A stretch of 64,000 bases of DNA from Heligmosomoides polygyrus polygyrus (taxonomy: Eukaryota; Nematoda; Chromadorea; Rhabditida; Heligmosomidae), in NCBI GenBank assembly GCA_947396885.1, contig OX377206.1:44995631-45059630 (forward strand). Reading direction: 5' to 3'. The notes beneath the pieces are model-generated. The model was not told the DNA's origin and did no database searches. It saw only the letters and a program-made list of their open reading frames with translations. Below, piece after piece: positions 27,143 to 41,800 of the stretch. The translations under genes and the position numbers were made by a program. Each line of letters starts with the position of its first letter. Positions within the stretch are counted from its first letter, which is position 1.

Positions 27143-30100
27143 GCCCCCGTTGTGGATGATGCGGCGTACCTCATTTAGGTTAGATCACTCCACCGCTCTC
27201 GCTGTTAATGATGCGGCGTATCTCAGTTAGGTTAGATCACTTGACCACCCCCGCTGTGGATGATGCGGCGTATCTCACTTCGGTTAGATCACTCCACCGC
27301 TCTCACTGTGGATGATGCGGCGTACCTCAATTAGGTTAGATCACTCGACAGCCTCCGCTGTGGGTGATGCGGCGTACCTCTCTTCGGTTAGGTCACTCCA
27401 CCGCTCTCGCTGTTAATGATGCGGCGTATCTCAGTTAGGTTAGATCACTTGACCACCCCCGCTGTGGATGATGTGGCGTACCTCACTTCGGTTAGATCAC
27501 TCGACCGCTCTCGCTGTGGATGATGCGGCGTATCTCATTTAGGTTAGATCACTCGACAGCCTCCGCTGTGGGTGATGCGGCGTACCTCTCTTCGGTTAGA
27601 TCACTCCACCGCTCTCGCTCTAGATGATGCGGCGTGTCTTAATCAGGTTAGATCACTCGACCGCCCCCGCTGTGGATGATGCGGCGTACCTCACTTCGGT
27701 TAGATCACTCGACCGCTCTCGCTGTGGATGATGCGGCGTATCTCATTTAGGTTAGATCACTCGACAGCCCCCGCTGTGGGTGATGCGGCGTACCTCTCTT
27801 CGGTTAGGTCACTCCACCGCTCTCGCTGTTAATGATGCGGCGTATCTCAATTAGGTTAGATCACTCGACCGCCCTCGCTGTGGATGATGCGGCGTATCTC
27901 AATTACGTTAGATCACTCGACCGCCCCCGCTGTTAATGATGCGGCGTATCTCAATTAGGTTAGATCACTTGACAGCCTCCGCTGTGGGTGATGCGGCGTA
28001 CCTCTCTTCGGTTAGGTCACTCGACCGCTCTCGCTGTGGATGATGCGGCGTACCTCACTTCGGTTAGATCACTCGACCGCTCTCGCTGTGGATGATGCGG
28101 CGTATCTCACTTCGGTTAGATCACTCGACCGCCCTCGCTGTGGATGATGCGGCGTATCTCACTTCGGTTAGATCACTCGACCGCCCCCGTTTTGGATGAT
28201 GCGGCGTACCTCATTTAGGTTAGATCACTCGACAGCCCCCGCTGTGGGTGATGCGGCGTACCTCTCTTCGGTTAGGTCACTCCACCGCTCTCGCTGTTAA
28301 TGATGCGGCGTATCTCAATTAGGTTAGATCACTCGACCGCCCTCGCTGTGGATGATGCGGCGTATCTCAATTACGTTAGATCACTCGACCGCCCCCGCTG
28401 TTAATGATGCGGCGTATCTCAATTAGGTTAGATCACTTGACAGCCTCCGCTGTGGGTGATGCGGCGTATCTCACTTCGGTTAGATCACTCCACCGCTCTC
28501 ACTGTGGATGATGCGGCGTACCTCAATTAGGTTAGATCACTCGACAGCCTCCGCTGTGGGTGATGCGGCGTACCTCTCTTCGGTTAGGTCACTCCACCGC
28601 TCTCGCTGTTAATGATGCGGCGTATCTCAGTTAGGTTAGATCACTTGACCACCCCCGCTGTGGATGATGCGACGTACCTCACTTCGGTTAGATCACTCCA
28701 CCGCTCTCGCTGTGGATGATGCGGCGTATCTCACTTCGGTTAGATCACTCGACCGCCCCCGTTGTGGATGATGCGGCGTACCTCATTTAGGTTAGATCAC
28801 TCGACAGCCTCCGCTGTGGGTGATGCGGCGTACCTCACCTCGGTTAGATCACTCCACCGCTCTCGCTCTAGATGATGCGGCGTGTCTTAATCAGGTTAGA
28901 TCACTCGACCGCCCCCGCTGTGGATGATGCGGCGTACCTCACTTCGGTTAGATCACTCGACCGCTCTCGCTGTTAATGATGCGGCGTATCTCAATTAGGT
29001 TAGATCACTCGACCGCCCTCGCTGTGGATGATGCGGCGTACCTCACTTCGGTTAGATCACTCGACCGCTCTCGCTGTGGATGATGCGGCGTATCTCACTT
29101 CGGTTAGATCACTCGACCGCTCTCGCTGTGGATGATGCGGCGTATCTCACTTCGGTTAGATCACTCGACCGCCCTCACTGTGGATGATGCGGCTTATCTC
29201 AATTAGGTCAGATCACTTGACAGCCTCCGCTGTGGGTGATGCGGCGTACCTCTCTTCGGTTAGGTCACTCCACCGCTCTCGCTGTTAATGATGCGGCGTA
29301 TCTCAGTTAGGTTAGATCACTTGACCACCCCCGCTGTGGATGATGCGGCGTATCTCAATTAGGTTAGATCACTCGACCGCCCTCGCTGTCGATGATGCGG
29401 CGTATCTCACTTCGGTTAGATCACTCCACCGCTCTCACTGTGGATGATGCGGCGTACCTCAATTAGGTTAGATCACTCGACAGCCTCCGCTGTGGATGAT
29501 GCGACGTACCTCACTTCGGTTAGATCACTCCACCGCTCTCGCTGTGGATGATGCGGCGTATCTCACTTCGGTTAGATCACTCGACCGCCCCCGTTGTGGA
29601 TGATGCGGCGTACCTCATTTAGGTTAGATCACTCCACCGCTCTCGCTGTTAATGATGCGGCGTATCTCAGTTAGGTTAGATCACTTGACCACCCCCGCTG
29701 TGGATGATGCGGCGTATCTCACTTCGGTTAGATCACTCCACCGCTCTCACTGTGGATGATGCGGCGTACCTCAATTAGGTTAGATCACTCGACAGCCTCC
29801 GCTGTGGGTGATGCGGCGTACCTCTCTTCGGTTAGGTCACTCCACCGCTCTCGCTGTTAATGATGCGGCGTATCTCAGTTAGGTTAGATCACTTGACCAC
29901 CCCCGCTGTGGATGATGTGGCGTACCTCACTTCGGTTAGATCACTCGACCGCTCTCGCTGTGGATGATGCGGCGTATCTCATTTAGGTTAGATCACTCGA
30001 CAGCCTCCGCTGTGGGTGATGCGGCGTACCTCTCTTCGGTTAGATCACTCCACCGCTCTCGCTCTAGATGATGCGGCGTGTCTTAATCAGGTTAGATCAC

Positions 30101-31415
30101 TCGACCGCCCCCGCTGTGGATGATGCGGCGTACCTCACTTCGGTTAGATCACTCGACCGCTCTCGCTGTGGATGATGCGGCGTATCTCATTTAGGTTAGA
30201 TCACTCGACAGCCCCCGCTGTGGGTGATGCGGCGTACCTCTCTTCGGTTAGGTCACTCCACCGCTCTCGCTGTTAATGATGCGGCGTATCTCAATTAGGT
30301 TAGATCACTCGACCGCCCTCGCTGTGGATGATGCGGCGTATCTCAATTACGTTAGATCACTCGACCGCCCCCGCTGTTAATGATGCGGCGTATCTCAATT
30401 AGGTTAGATCACTTGACAGCCTCCGCTGTGGGTGATGCGGCGTACCTCTCTTCGGTTAGGTCACTCGACCGCTCTCGCTGTGGATGATGCGGCGTACCTC
30501 ACTTCGGTTAGATCACTCGACCGCTCTCGCTGTGGATGATGCGGCGTATCTCACTTCGGTTAGATCACTCGACCGCCCTCGCTGTGGATGATGCGGCGTA
30601 TCTCACTTCGGTTAGATCACTCGACCGCCCCCGTTTTGGATGATGCGGCGTACCTCATTTAGGTTAGATCACTCGACAGCCCCCGCTGTGGGTGATGCGG
30701 CGTACCTCTCTTCGGTTAGGTCACTCCACCGCTCTCGCTGTTAATGATGCGGCGTATCTCAATTAGGTTAGATCACTCGACCGCCCTCGCTGTGGATGAT
30801 GCGGCGTATCTCAATTACGTTAGATCACTCGACCGCCCCCGCTGTTAATGATGCGGCGTATCTCAATTAGGTTAGATCACTTGACAGCCTCCGCTGTGGG
30901 TGATGCGGCGTATCTCACTTCGGTTAGATCACTCCACCGCTCTCACTGTGGATGATGCGGCGTACCTCAATTAGGTTAGATCACTCGACAGCCTCCGCTG
31001 TGGGTGATGCGGCGTACCTCTCTTCGGTTAGGTCACTCCACCGCTCTCGCTGTTAATGATGCGGCGTATCTCAGTTAGGTTAGATCACTTGACCACCCCC
31101 GCTGTGGATGATGCGACGTACCTCACTTCGGTTAGATCACTCCACCGCTCTCGCTGTGGATGATGCGGCGTATCTCACTTCGGTTAGATCACTCGACCGC
31201 CCCCGTTGTGGATGATGCGGCGTACCTCATTTAGGTTAGATCACTCGACAGCCTCCGCTGTGGGTGATGCGGCGTACCTCACCTCGGTTAGATCACTCCA
31301 CCGCTCTCGCTCTAGATGATGCGGCGTGTCTTAATCAGGTTAGATCACTCGACCGCCCCCGCTGTGGATGATGCGGCGTACCTCACTTCGGTTAGATCAC
31401 TCGACCGCTCTCGCT
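26741..31415. repeat. 2444-bp higher-order repeat (47 monomers), about 1.9 copies
   Basis: 26741-28970 recurs at 29185-31415 with an offset of exactly 2444 bp. Markers: TGATGCGGCT at 26741/29185, the private ATGTGGCGTA at 27471/29915, and a shared unusual join of CATTTAGGTTAGATCACT to CCACCGCTC (27181/29625). About 214 bp at 28971-29184 separates the homologous stretches. Confidence 0.82.
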
Positions 31416-32805
31416 GTGGATGATGCGGCGTATCTCAATTAGGTTAGATCACTTGACAGCCTCCGCTGTGGGTGATGCGGCGTACCTCTCTTCGGTTAGG
31501 TCACTCCACCGCTCTCGCTGTTAATGATGCGGCGTATCTCAGTTAGGTTAGATCACTTGACCACCCCCGCTGTGGATGATGCGGCGTATCTCAATTAGGT
31601 TAGATCACTCGGCCGCCCTCGCTGTGGATGATGCGGCGTATCTCACTTCGGTTAGATCACTCGACAGCCTCCGCTGTGGGTGATGCGGCGTACCTCTCTT
31701 CGGTTAGGTCACTCCACCGCTCTCGCTGTTAATGATGCGGCGTATCTCAGTTAGGTTAGATCACTTGACCACCCCCACTGTGGATGATGCGGCGTATCTC
31801 ACTTCGGTTAGATCACTCGACAGCCTCCGCTGTGGGTGATGCGGTGTATCTCACTTCGGTTAGACCACTCCACCGCTCTCGCTGTGGATGATGCGACGTA
31901 TCTCAATTAGGTTAGATCACTCGACAGCCTCCGCTGTGGGTGATGCGGCGTACCTCTCTTCGGTTAGGTCACTCCAACGCTCTCGCTGTTAATGATGCGG
32001 CGTATCTCAGTTAGGTTAGATCACTTGACCACTCCCGCTGTGGATGATGCGGCGTATCTCAATTAGGTTAGATCACTCGGCCGCCCTCGCTGTGGATGAT
32101 GCGGCGTATCTCACTTCGGTTAGATCACTCGACAGCCTCCGCTGTGGGTGATGCGGCGTACCTCTCTTCGGTTAGGTCACTCCACCGCTCTCGCTGTTAA
32201 TGATGCGGCGTATCTCAGTTAGGTTAGATCACTTGACCACCCCCGCTGTGGATGATGCGGCGTATCTCAATTAGGTTAGATCACTCGACCGCCCTCGCTG
32301 TCGATGATGCGGCGTATCTCACTTCGGTTAGATCACTCCACCGCTCTCACTGTGGATGATGCGGCGTACCTCAATTAGGTTAGATCACTCGACAGCCTCC
32401 GCTGTGGGTGATGCGGCGTACCTCTCTTCGGTTAGGTCACTCCACCGCTCTCGCTGTTAATGATGCGGCGTATCTCAGTTAGGTTAGATCACTTGACCAC
32501 CCCCACTGTGGATGATGCGGCGTATGTCAGTTAGGTTAGATCACTCGACCGCCCCCGTTGTGGATGATGCGGCGTACATCACCTCGGTTAGATCACTTGA
32601 CCGCTCTCGCTGTGGATGATGCGGCCTATCTCACTTCGGTTAGATCACTCGACCGCCCCCGCTGTGGATGATCCGGCGTATCTCAATTAGGTTAGATCAA
32701 TCGACCACTCTCACTGTGGATGATGCGACGTACCTCACTTCGGTTAGATCACTCCACCGCTCTCGCTGTGAATGATGCGGCGTATCTCAATTAAGTTAGA
32801 TTACT

Positions 32806-32883
32806 CGACGGACAAACTCTTTTAAATATAGGTGGTGATGGTGATGGTGATAGGTGGTGATATCTCACATAGGTTAAACTATT
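32806..32883. repeat. 78-bp divergent unit, copy 11
   Basis: First copy after a 15.9-kb stretch without the unit. Its downstream block differs from the left cluster: CTGTTAATG replaces CTGTCAATG near 33050, and there is a private GTTATATCACT near 33133. Confidence 0.95.
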
Positions 32884-35223
32884 CGACCGCCCTCACTGTG
32901 GGTGATGCGGCGTATCTCACTTCGGTTAGACCACTCCACCGCTCTCGCTGTGGATGATGCGACGTATCTCACTCCGGTTAGATCACTCGACCGCCCCCGC
33001 TGTGGATGATGCGGCGTATCTCAATTACGTTAGATCACTCGACCGCCCCCGCTGTTAATGATGCGGCGTATCTCAATTAGGTTAGATCACTTGACCACCC
33101 CCGCTGTGAAGGATGCGGCGTATCTCAATTAGGTTATATCACTCGACCGCCCTCGCTGTGGATGATGCGGCGTATCTCACTTCGGTTAGATCACTCGACA
33201 GCCTCCGCTGTGGGTGATGCGGCGTACCTCTCTTCGGTTAGGTCACTCCACCGCTCTCGCTGTTAATGATGCGGCGTATCTCAGTTAGGTTAGATCACTT
33301 GACCACCCCCACTGTGGATGATGCGGCGTATCTCACTTCGGTTAGATCACTCGACAGCCTCCGCTGTGGGTGATGCGGTGTATCTCACTTCGGTTAGACC
33401 ACTCCACCGCTCTCGCTGTGGATGATGCGACGTATCTCAATTAGGTTAGATCACTCGACAGCCTCCGCTGTGGGTGATGCGGCGTACCTCTCTTCGGTTA
33501 GGTCACTCCACCGCTCTCGCTGTTAATGATGCGGCGTATCTCAGTTAGGTTAGATCACTTGACCACCCCCGCTGTGGATGATGCGGCGTATCTCAATTAG
33601 GTTAGATCACTCGGCCGCCCTCGCTGTGGATGATGCGGCGTATCTCACTTCGGTTAGATCACTCGACAGCCTCCGCTGTGGGTGATGCGGCGTACCTCTC
33701 TTCGGTTAGGTCACTCCACCGCTCTCGCTGTTAATGATGCGGCGTATCTCAGTTAGGTTAGATCACTTGACCACCCCCGCTGTGGATGATGCGGCGTATC
33801 TCAATTAGGTTAGATCACTCGACCGCCCTCGCTGTCGATGATGCGGCGTATCTCACTTCGGTTAGATCACTCCACCGCTCTCACTGTGGATGATGCGGCG
33901 TACCTCAATTAGGTTAGATCACTCGACAGCCTCCGCTGTGGGTGATGCGGCGTACCTCTCTTCGGTTAGGTCACTCCACCGCTCTCGCTGTTAATGATGC
34001 GGCGTATCTCAGTTAGGTTAGATCACTTGACCACCCCCGCTGTGGATGATGCGACGTACCTCACTTCGGTTAGATCACTCAACCGCTCTCGCTGTGGATG
34101 ATGCGGCGTATCTCACTTCGGTTAGATCACTCGACCGCCCCCGTTGTGGATGATGCGGCGTACCTCATTTAGGTTAGATCACTCGACAGCCTCCGCTGTG
34201 GGTGATGCGGCGTACCTCACCTCGGTTAGATCACTCCACCGCTCTCGCTCTAGATGATGCGACGTGTCTTAATCAGGTTAGATCACTCGACCGCCCCCGC
34301 TGTGGATGATGCGGCGTACCTCACTTCGGTTAGATCACTCGACCGCTCTCGCTGTGGATGGTGCGGCGTATCTCACTTCGGTTAGATCACTCGACCGCCC
34401 TCGCTGTGGATGATGCGGCGTATCTCACTTCGGTTAGATCACTCGACCGCCCCCGTTGTGGATGATGCGGCGTACCTCATTTAGGTTAGATCACTCGACA
34501 GCCCCCGCTGTGGGTGATGCGGCGTACCTCTCTTCGGTTAGGTCACTCCACCGCTCTCGCTGTTAATGATGCGGCGTATCTCAGTTAGGTTAGATCACTT
34601 GACCACCCCCACTGTGGATGATGCGGCGTATCTCACTTCGGTTAGATCACTCGACAGCCTCCGCTGTGGGTGATGCGGCGTACCTCTCTTCGGTTAGGTC
34701 ACTCCACCGCTCTCGCTGTTAATGATGCGGCGTATCTCAATTAGGTTAGATCACTCGACCGCCCTCGCTGTGGATGATGCGGCGTATCTCAATTACGTTA
34801 GATCACTCGACCGCCCCCGCTGTTAATGATGCGGCGTATCTCAATTAGGTTAGATCACTTGACAGCCTCCGCTGTGGGTGATGCGGCGTACCTCTCTTCG
34901 GTTAGGTCACTCCACCGCTCTCGCTGTTAATGATGCGGCGTATCTCAGTTAGGTTAGATCACTTGACCACCCCCGCTGTGGATGATGCGGCGTATCTCAA
35001 TTAGGTTAGATCACTCGACCGCCCTCGCTGTCGATGATGCGGCGTACCTCTCTTCGGTTAGATCACTCCACCGCCCCCGCTGTGGATGATCCGGCGTATC
35101 TCAATTAGGTTAGATCAATCGACCACTCTCACTGTGGATGATGCGACGTACCTCACTTCGGTTAGATCACTCCACCGCTCTCGCTGTGAATGATGCGGCG
35201 TATCTCAATTAAGTTAGATTACT

Positions 35224-35301
35224 CGACGGACAAACTCTTTTAAATATAGGTGGTGATGGTGATGGTGATAGGTGGTGATATCTCACATAGGTTAAACTAT
35301 T
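35224..35301. repeat. 78-bp divergent unit, copy 12
   Basis: The unit is normal, but its usual downstream block is cut short. After TTAGACCACT near 35350 the sequence switches to the CTGTGGGTGATGCGG type, indicating a recombination join close behind the unit. Confidence 0.95.
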
Positions 35302-35363
35302 CGACCGCCCTCACTGTGGGTGATGCGGCGTATCTCACTTCGGTTAGACCACTCCACCGCTCT

Positions 35364-36600
35364 CGCTGTGGGTGATGCGGCGTACCTCTCTTCGGTTAGG
35401 TCACTCCACCGCTCTCGCTGTTAATGATGCGGCGTATCTCAATTAGGTTAGATCACTCGACCGCCCTCGCTGTGGATGATGCGGCGTATCTCAATTACGT
35501 TAGATCACTCGACCGCCCTCGCTGTCGATGATGCGGCGTATCTCACTTCGGTTAGATCACTCCACCGCTCTCATTGTGGATGATGCGGCGTACCTCAATT
35601 AGGTTAGATCACTCGACAGCTCCGCTGTGGGTGATGCGGCGTACCTCTCTTCGGTTAGGTCACTCCACCGCTCTCGCTGTTAATGATGCGGCGTATCTCA
35701 GTTAGGTTAGATCACTTGACCACCCCCGCTGTGGATGATGCGGCGTATCTCAATTAGGTTAGATCACTCGACCGCCCTCGCTGTCGATGATGCGGCGTAT
35801 CTCACTTCGGTTAGATCACTCCACCGCTCTCACTGTGGATGATGCGGCGTACCTCAATTAGGTTAGATCACTCGACCGCCCCCGTTGTGGATGATGCGGC
35901 GTACATCACCTCGGTTAGATCACTCCACCGCTCTCGCTCTAGATGATGCGGCGTGTCTTAATGAGGTTAGATCACTCGACAGCCTCCGCTGTGGGTGATG
36001 CGGTGTATCTCACTTCGGTTAGACCACTCCACCGCTCTCGCTGTGGATGATGCGGCCTATCTCACTTCGGTTAGATCACTCGACCGCCCCCGCTGTGGAT
36101 GATCCAGCGTATCTCAATTAGGTTAGATCAATCGACCACTCTCACTGTGGATGATGCGACGTACCTCACTTCGGTTAGATCACTCCACCGCTCTCGCTGT
36201 GAATGATGCGGCGTATCTCAATTAAGTTAGATTACTCGACGGACAAACTCTTTTAAATATAGGTGGTGATGGTGATGGTGATAGGTGGTGATATCTCACA
36301 TAGGTTAAACTATTCGACCGCCCTCACTGTGGGTGATGCGGCGTATCTCACTTCGGTTAGACCACTCCACCGCTCTCGCTGTGGATGATGCGACGTATCT
36401 CACTCCGGTTAGATCACTCGACCGCCCCCGCTGTGGATGATGCGGCGTATCTCAATTACGTTAGATCACTCGACCGCCCCCGCTGTCAATGATGCGGCGT
36501 ATCTCAATTAGGTTAGATCACTTGACCACCCCCGCTGTGAAGGATGCGGCGTATCTCAATTAGGTTAGATCACTCGACCGCCCTCGCTGTGGATGATGCG
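35364..36600. repeat. Long-range duplicated segment, left copy (partner at 47321-48557)
   Basis: About 1.24 kb recurs in the same orientation 11957 bp to the right. Matching rare features are TCATTGTGGA (35571/47528), the one-base deletion CAGCTCCGCTG (35618/47575), GATCCAGCGT (36101/48058) and the 78-bp unit (36237/48194). The unrelated 38-46 kb block lies between the copies. Confidence 0.8.
36237..36314. repeat. 78-bp divergent unit, copy 13
   Basis: Lies in a segment whose near-copy is found 11957 bp to the right (copy 15). Upstream it carries the GATCCAGCGT variant (36101) instead of the usual GATCCGGCGT. Confidence 0.95.
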
Positions 36601-37406
36601 ACGTATCTCAATTAGGTTAGATGACTCGACAGCCTCCGCTGTGGGTGATGCGGCGTACCTCTCTTCGGTTAGGTCACTCCACCGCTCTCGCTGTTAATGA
36701 TGCGGCGTATCTCAGTTAGGTTAGATCACTCGACCGCCCTCGCTGTCGATGATGCGGCGTATCTCACTTCGGTTAGATCACTCCACCGCTCTCACTGTGG
36801 ATGATGCGACGTATCTCAATTAGGTTAGATCACTCGACAGCCTCCGCTGTGGGTGATGCGGCGTACCTCTCTTCGGTTAGGTCACTCCACCGCTCTCGCT
36901 GTTAATGATGCGGCGTATCTCAGTTAGGTTAGATCACTCGACCGCCCTCGCTGTCGATGATGCGGCGTATCTCACTTCGGTTAGATCACTCCACCGCTCT
37001 CACTGTGGATGATGCGGCGTACCTCAATTAGGTTAGATCACTCGACCGCCCCCGTTGTGGATGATGCGGCGTACATCACCTCGGTTAGATCACTCCACCG
37101 CTCTCGCTCTAGATGATGCGGCGTGTCTTAATGAGGTTAGATCACTCGACAGCCTCCGCTGTGGGTGATGCGGTGTATCTCACTTCGGTTAGACCACTCC
37201 ACCGCTCTCGCTGTGGATGATGCGGCCTATCTCACTTCGGTTAGATCACTCGACCGCCCCCGCTGTGGATGATCCAGCGTATCTCAATTAGGTTAGATCA
37301 ATCGACCACTCTCACTGTGGATGATGCGACGTACCTCACTTCGGTTAGATCACTCCACCGCTCTCGCTGTGAATGATGCGGCGTATCTCAATTAAGTTAG
37401 ATTACT

Positions 37407-37484
37407 CGACGGACAAACTCTTTTAAATATAGGTGGTGATGGTGATGGTGATAGGTGGTGATATCTCACATAGGTTAAACTATT
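37407..37484. repeat. 78-bp divergent unit, copy 14
   Basis: 1170 bp (22.5 monomers) after copy 13, with the same upstream GATCCAGCGT variant (37271). The downstream block switches near 37600 to CCCCCGTTGTGG monomers. Confidence 0.95.
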
Positions 37485-38800
37485 CGACCGCCCTCACTGT
37501 GGGTGATGCGGCGTATCTCACTTCGGTTAGACCACTCCACCGCTCTCGCTGTGGATGATGCGACGTATCTCACTCCGGTTAGATCACTCGACCGCCCCCG
37601 TTGTGGATGATGCGGCGTACCTCATTTAGGTTAGATCACTCGACAGCCCCCGCTGTGGATGATGCGGCTTATCTCAATTAGGTTAGATCACTTGACAGCC
37701 TCCGCTGTGGGTGATGCGGCGTACCTCACCTCGGTTAGATCACTCCACCGCTCTCGCTCTAGATGATGCGGCGTGTCTTAATCAGGTTAGATCACTCGAC
37801 CGCCCCGCTGTGGATGATGCGGCGTGCCTCACTTCGGTTAGATCACTCGACCGCTCTCGCTGTGGATGATGCGGCGTATCTCACTTCGGTTAGATCACTC
37901 GACCGCCCTCACTGTGGATGATGCGGCGTATCTCACTTCGGTTAGATCACTCGACAGCCTCCGCTGTGGGTGATGCGGCGTACCTCTCTTCGGTTAGGTC
38001 ACTCCACCGCTCTCGCTGTTAATGATGCGGCGTATCTCAGTTAGGTTAGATCACTTGACCACCCCCACTGTGGATGATGCGGCGTATCTCACTTCGGTTA
38101 GATCACTCGACAGCCTCCGCTGTGGGTGATGCGGTGTATCTCACTTCGGTTAGACCACTCCACCGCTCTCGCTGTGGATGATGCGACGTATCTCAATTAG
38201 GTTAGATGACTCGACAGCCTCCGCTGTGGGTGATGCGGCGTACCTCTCTTCGGTTAGGTCACTCCACCGCTCTCGCTGTTAATGATGCGGCGTATCTCAG
38301 TTAGGTTAGATCACTCGACCGCCCTCGCTGTCGATGATGCGGCGTATCTCACTTCGGTTAGATCACTCCACCGCTCTCACTGTGGATGATGCGGCGTACC
38401 TCAATTAGGTTAGACCACTCCACCGCTCTCGCTGTGGATGATGCGACGTATCTCAATTAGGTTAGATCACTCGACAGCCTCCGCTGTGGGTGATGCGGCG
38501 TACCTCTCTTCGGTTAGGTCACTCCACCGCTCTCGCTGTTAATGATGCGGCGTATCTCAGTTAGGTTAGATCACTCGACCGCCCTCGCTGTCGATGATGC
38601 GGCGTATCTCACTTCGGTTAGATCACTCCACCGCTCTCACTGTGGATGATGCGGCGTACCTCAATTAGGTTAGATCACTCGACAGCCTCCGCTGTGGGTG
38701 ATGCGGCGTACCTCTCTTCGGTTAGGTCACTCCACCGCTCTCGCTGTTAATGATGCGGCGTATCTCAGTTAGGTTAGATCACTTGACCACCCCCGCTGTG

Positions 38801-41800
38801 GATGATACGGCGTATGTCAGTTAGGTTAGATCACTCGGCCGCCCCCGTTGTGGATGATGCGGCGTATCTCACTTCGGTTAGATCACTCGACAGCCTCCGC
38901 TGTGGGTGATGCGGCGTACCTCTCTTCGGTTAGGTCACTCCACCGCTCTCGCTGTTAATGATGCGGCGTATCTCAGTTAGGTTAGATCACTTGACCACCC
39001 CCGCTGTGGATGATGCGGCGTATCTCAATTAGGTTAGATCACTCGGCCGCCCTCGCTGTGGATGATGCGGCGTATCTCACTTCGGTTAGATCACTCGACA
39101 GCCTCCGCTGTGGGTGATGCGGCGTACCTCTCTTCGGTTAGGTCACTCCACCGCTCTCGCTGTTAATGATGCGGCGTATCTCAGTTAGGTTAGATCACTT
39201 GACCACCCCCACTGTGGATGATGCGGCGTATCTCACTTCGGTTAGATCACTCGACAGCCTCCGCTGTGGGTGATGCGGTGTATCTCACTTCGGTTAGACC
39301 ACTCCACCGCTCTCGCTGTGGATGATGCGGCGTATCTCACTTCGGTTAGATCACCCGACAGCCTCCGCTGTGGGTGATGCGGCGTACCTCTCTTCGGTTA
39401 GGTCACTCCACCGCTCTCGCTGTTAATGATGCGGCGTATCTCAGTTAGGTTAGATCACTTGACCACCCCCGCTGTGGATGATACGGCGTATGTCAGTTAG
39501 GTTAGATCACTCGGCCGCCCCCGTTGTGGATGATGTGGCGTATCTCACTTCGGTTAGATCACTCGACAGCCTCCGCTGTGGGTGATGCGGCGTACCTCTC
39601 TTCGGTTAGGTCACTCCACCGCTCTCGCTGTTAATGATGCGGCGTATCTCAGTTAGGTTAGATCACTCGACAGCCTCCGCTGTGGGTGATGCGGTGTATC
39701 TCACTTCGGTTAGACCACTCCACCGCTCTCGCTGTGGATGATGCGACGTATCTCAATTAGGTTAGATGACTCGACAGCCTCCGCTGTGGGTGATGCGGCG
39801 TACCTCTCTTCGGTTAGGTCACTCCACCGCTCTCGCTGTTAATGATGCGGCGTATCTCAGTTAGGTTAGATCACTCGACCGCCCTCGCTGTCGATGATGC
39901 GGCGTATCTCACTTCGGTTAGATCACTCCACCGCTCTCACTGTGGATGATGCGGCGTACCTCAATTAGGTTAGACCACTCCACCGCTCTCGCTGTGGATG
40001 ATGCGACGTATCTCAATTAGGTTAGATCACTCGACAGCCTCCGCTGTGGGTGATGCGGCGTACCTCTCTTCGGTTAGGTCACTCCACCGCTCTCGCTGTT
40101 AATGATGCGGCGTATCTCAGTTAGGTTAGATCACTTGACCACCCCCGCTGTGGATGATACGGCGTATGTCAGTTAGGTTAGATCACTCGGCCGCCCCCGT
40201 TGTGGATGATGCGGCGTATCTCACTTCGGTTAGATCACTCGACAGCCTCCGCTGTGGGTGATGCGGCGTACCTCTCTTCGGTTAGGTCACTCCACCGCTC
40301 TCGCTGTTAATGATGCGGCGTATCTCAGTTAGGTTAGATCACTTGACCACCCCCGCTGTGGATGATGCGGCGTATCTCAATTAGGTTAGATCACTCGGCC
40401 GCCCTCGCTGTGGATGATGCGGCGTATCTCACTTCGGTTAGATCACTCGACAGCCTCCGCTGTGGGTGATGCGGCGTACCTCTCTTCGGTTAGGTCACTC
40501 CACCGCTCTCGCTGTTAATGATGCGGCGTATCTCAGTTAGGTTAGATCACTTGACCACCCCCACTGTGGATGATGCGGCGTATCTCACTTCGGTTAGATC
40601 ACTCGACAGCCTCCGCTGTGGGTGATGCGGTGTATCTCACTTCGGTTAGACCACTCCACCGCTCTCGCTGTGGATGATGCGGCGTATCTCACTTCGGTTA
40701 GATCACCCGACAGCCTCCGCTGTGGGTGATGCGGCGTACCTCTCTTCGGTTAGGTCACTCCACCGCTCTCGCTGTTAATGATGCGGCGTATCTCAGTTAG
40801 GTTAGATCACTTGACCACCCCCGCTGTGGATGATACGGCGTATGTCAGTTAGGTTAGATCACTCGGCCGCCCCCGTTGTGGATGATGTGGCGTATCTCAC
40901 TTCGGTTAGATCACTCGACAGCCTCCGCTGTGGGTGATGCGGCGTACCTCTCTTCGGTTAGGTCACTCCACCGCTCTCGCTGTTAATGATGCGGCGTATC
41001 TCAGTTAGGTTAGATCACTCGACAGCCTCCGCTGTGGGTGATGCGGTGTATCTCACTTCGGTTAGACCACTCCACCGCTCTCGCTGTGGATGATGCGACG
41101 TATCTCAATTAGGTTAGATGACTCGACAGCCTCCGCTGTGGGTGATGCGGCGTACCTCTCTTCGGTTAGGTCACTCCACCGCTCTCGCTGTTAATGATGC
41201 GGCGTATCTCAGTTAGGTTAGATCACTCGACCGCCCTCGCTGTCGATGATGCGGCGTATCTCACTTCGGTTAGATCACTCCACCGCTCTCACTGTGGATG
41301 ATGCGGCGTACCTCAATTAGGTTAGACCACTCCACCGCTCTCGCTGTGGATGATGCGACGTATCTCAATTAGGTTAGATCACTCGACAGCCTCCGCTGTG
41401 GGTGATGCGGCGTACCTCTCTTCGGTTAGGTCACTCCACCGCTCTCGCTGTTAATGATGCGGCGTATCTCAGTTAGGTTAGATCACTTGACCACCCCCAC
41501 TGTGGATGATGCGGCGTATCTCACTTCGGTTAGATCACTCGACAGCCTCCGCTGTGGGTGATGCGGTGTATCTCACTTCGGTTAGACCACTCCACCGCTC
41601 TCGCTGTGGATGATGCGACGTATCTCAATTAGGTTAGATCACTCCACCGCTCTCGCTGTTAATGATGCGGCGTATCTCAGTTAGGTTAGATCACTTGACC
41701 ACCCCCGCTGTGGATGATGCGGCGTATCTCAATTAGGTTAGATCACTCGGCCGCCCTCGCTGTGGATGATGCGGCGTATCTCACTTCGGTTAGATCACTC

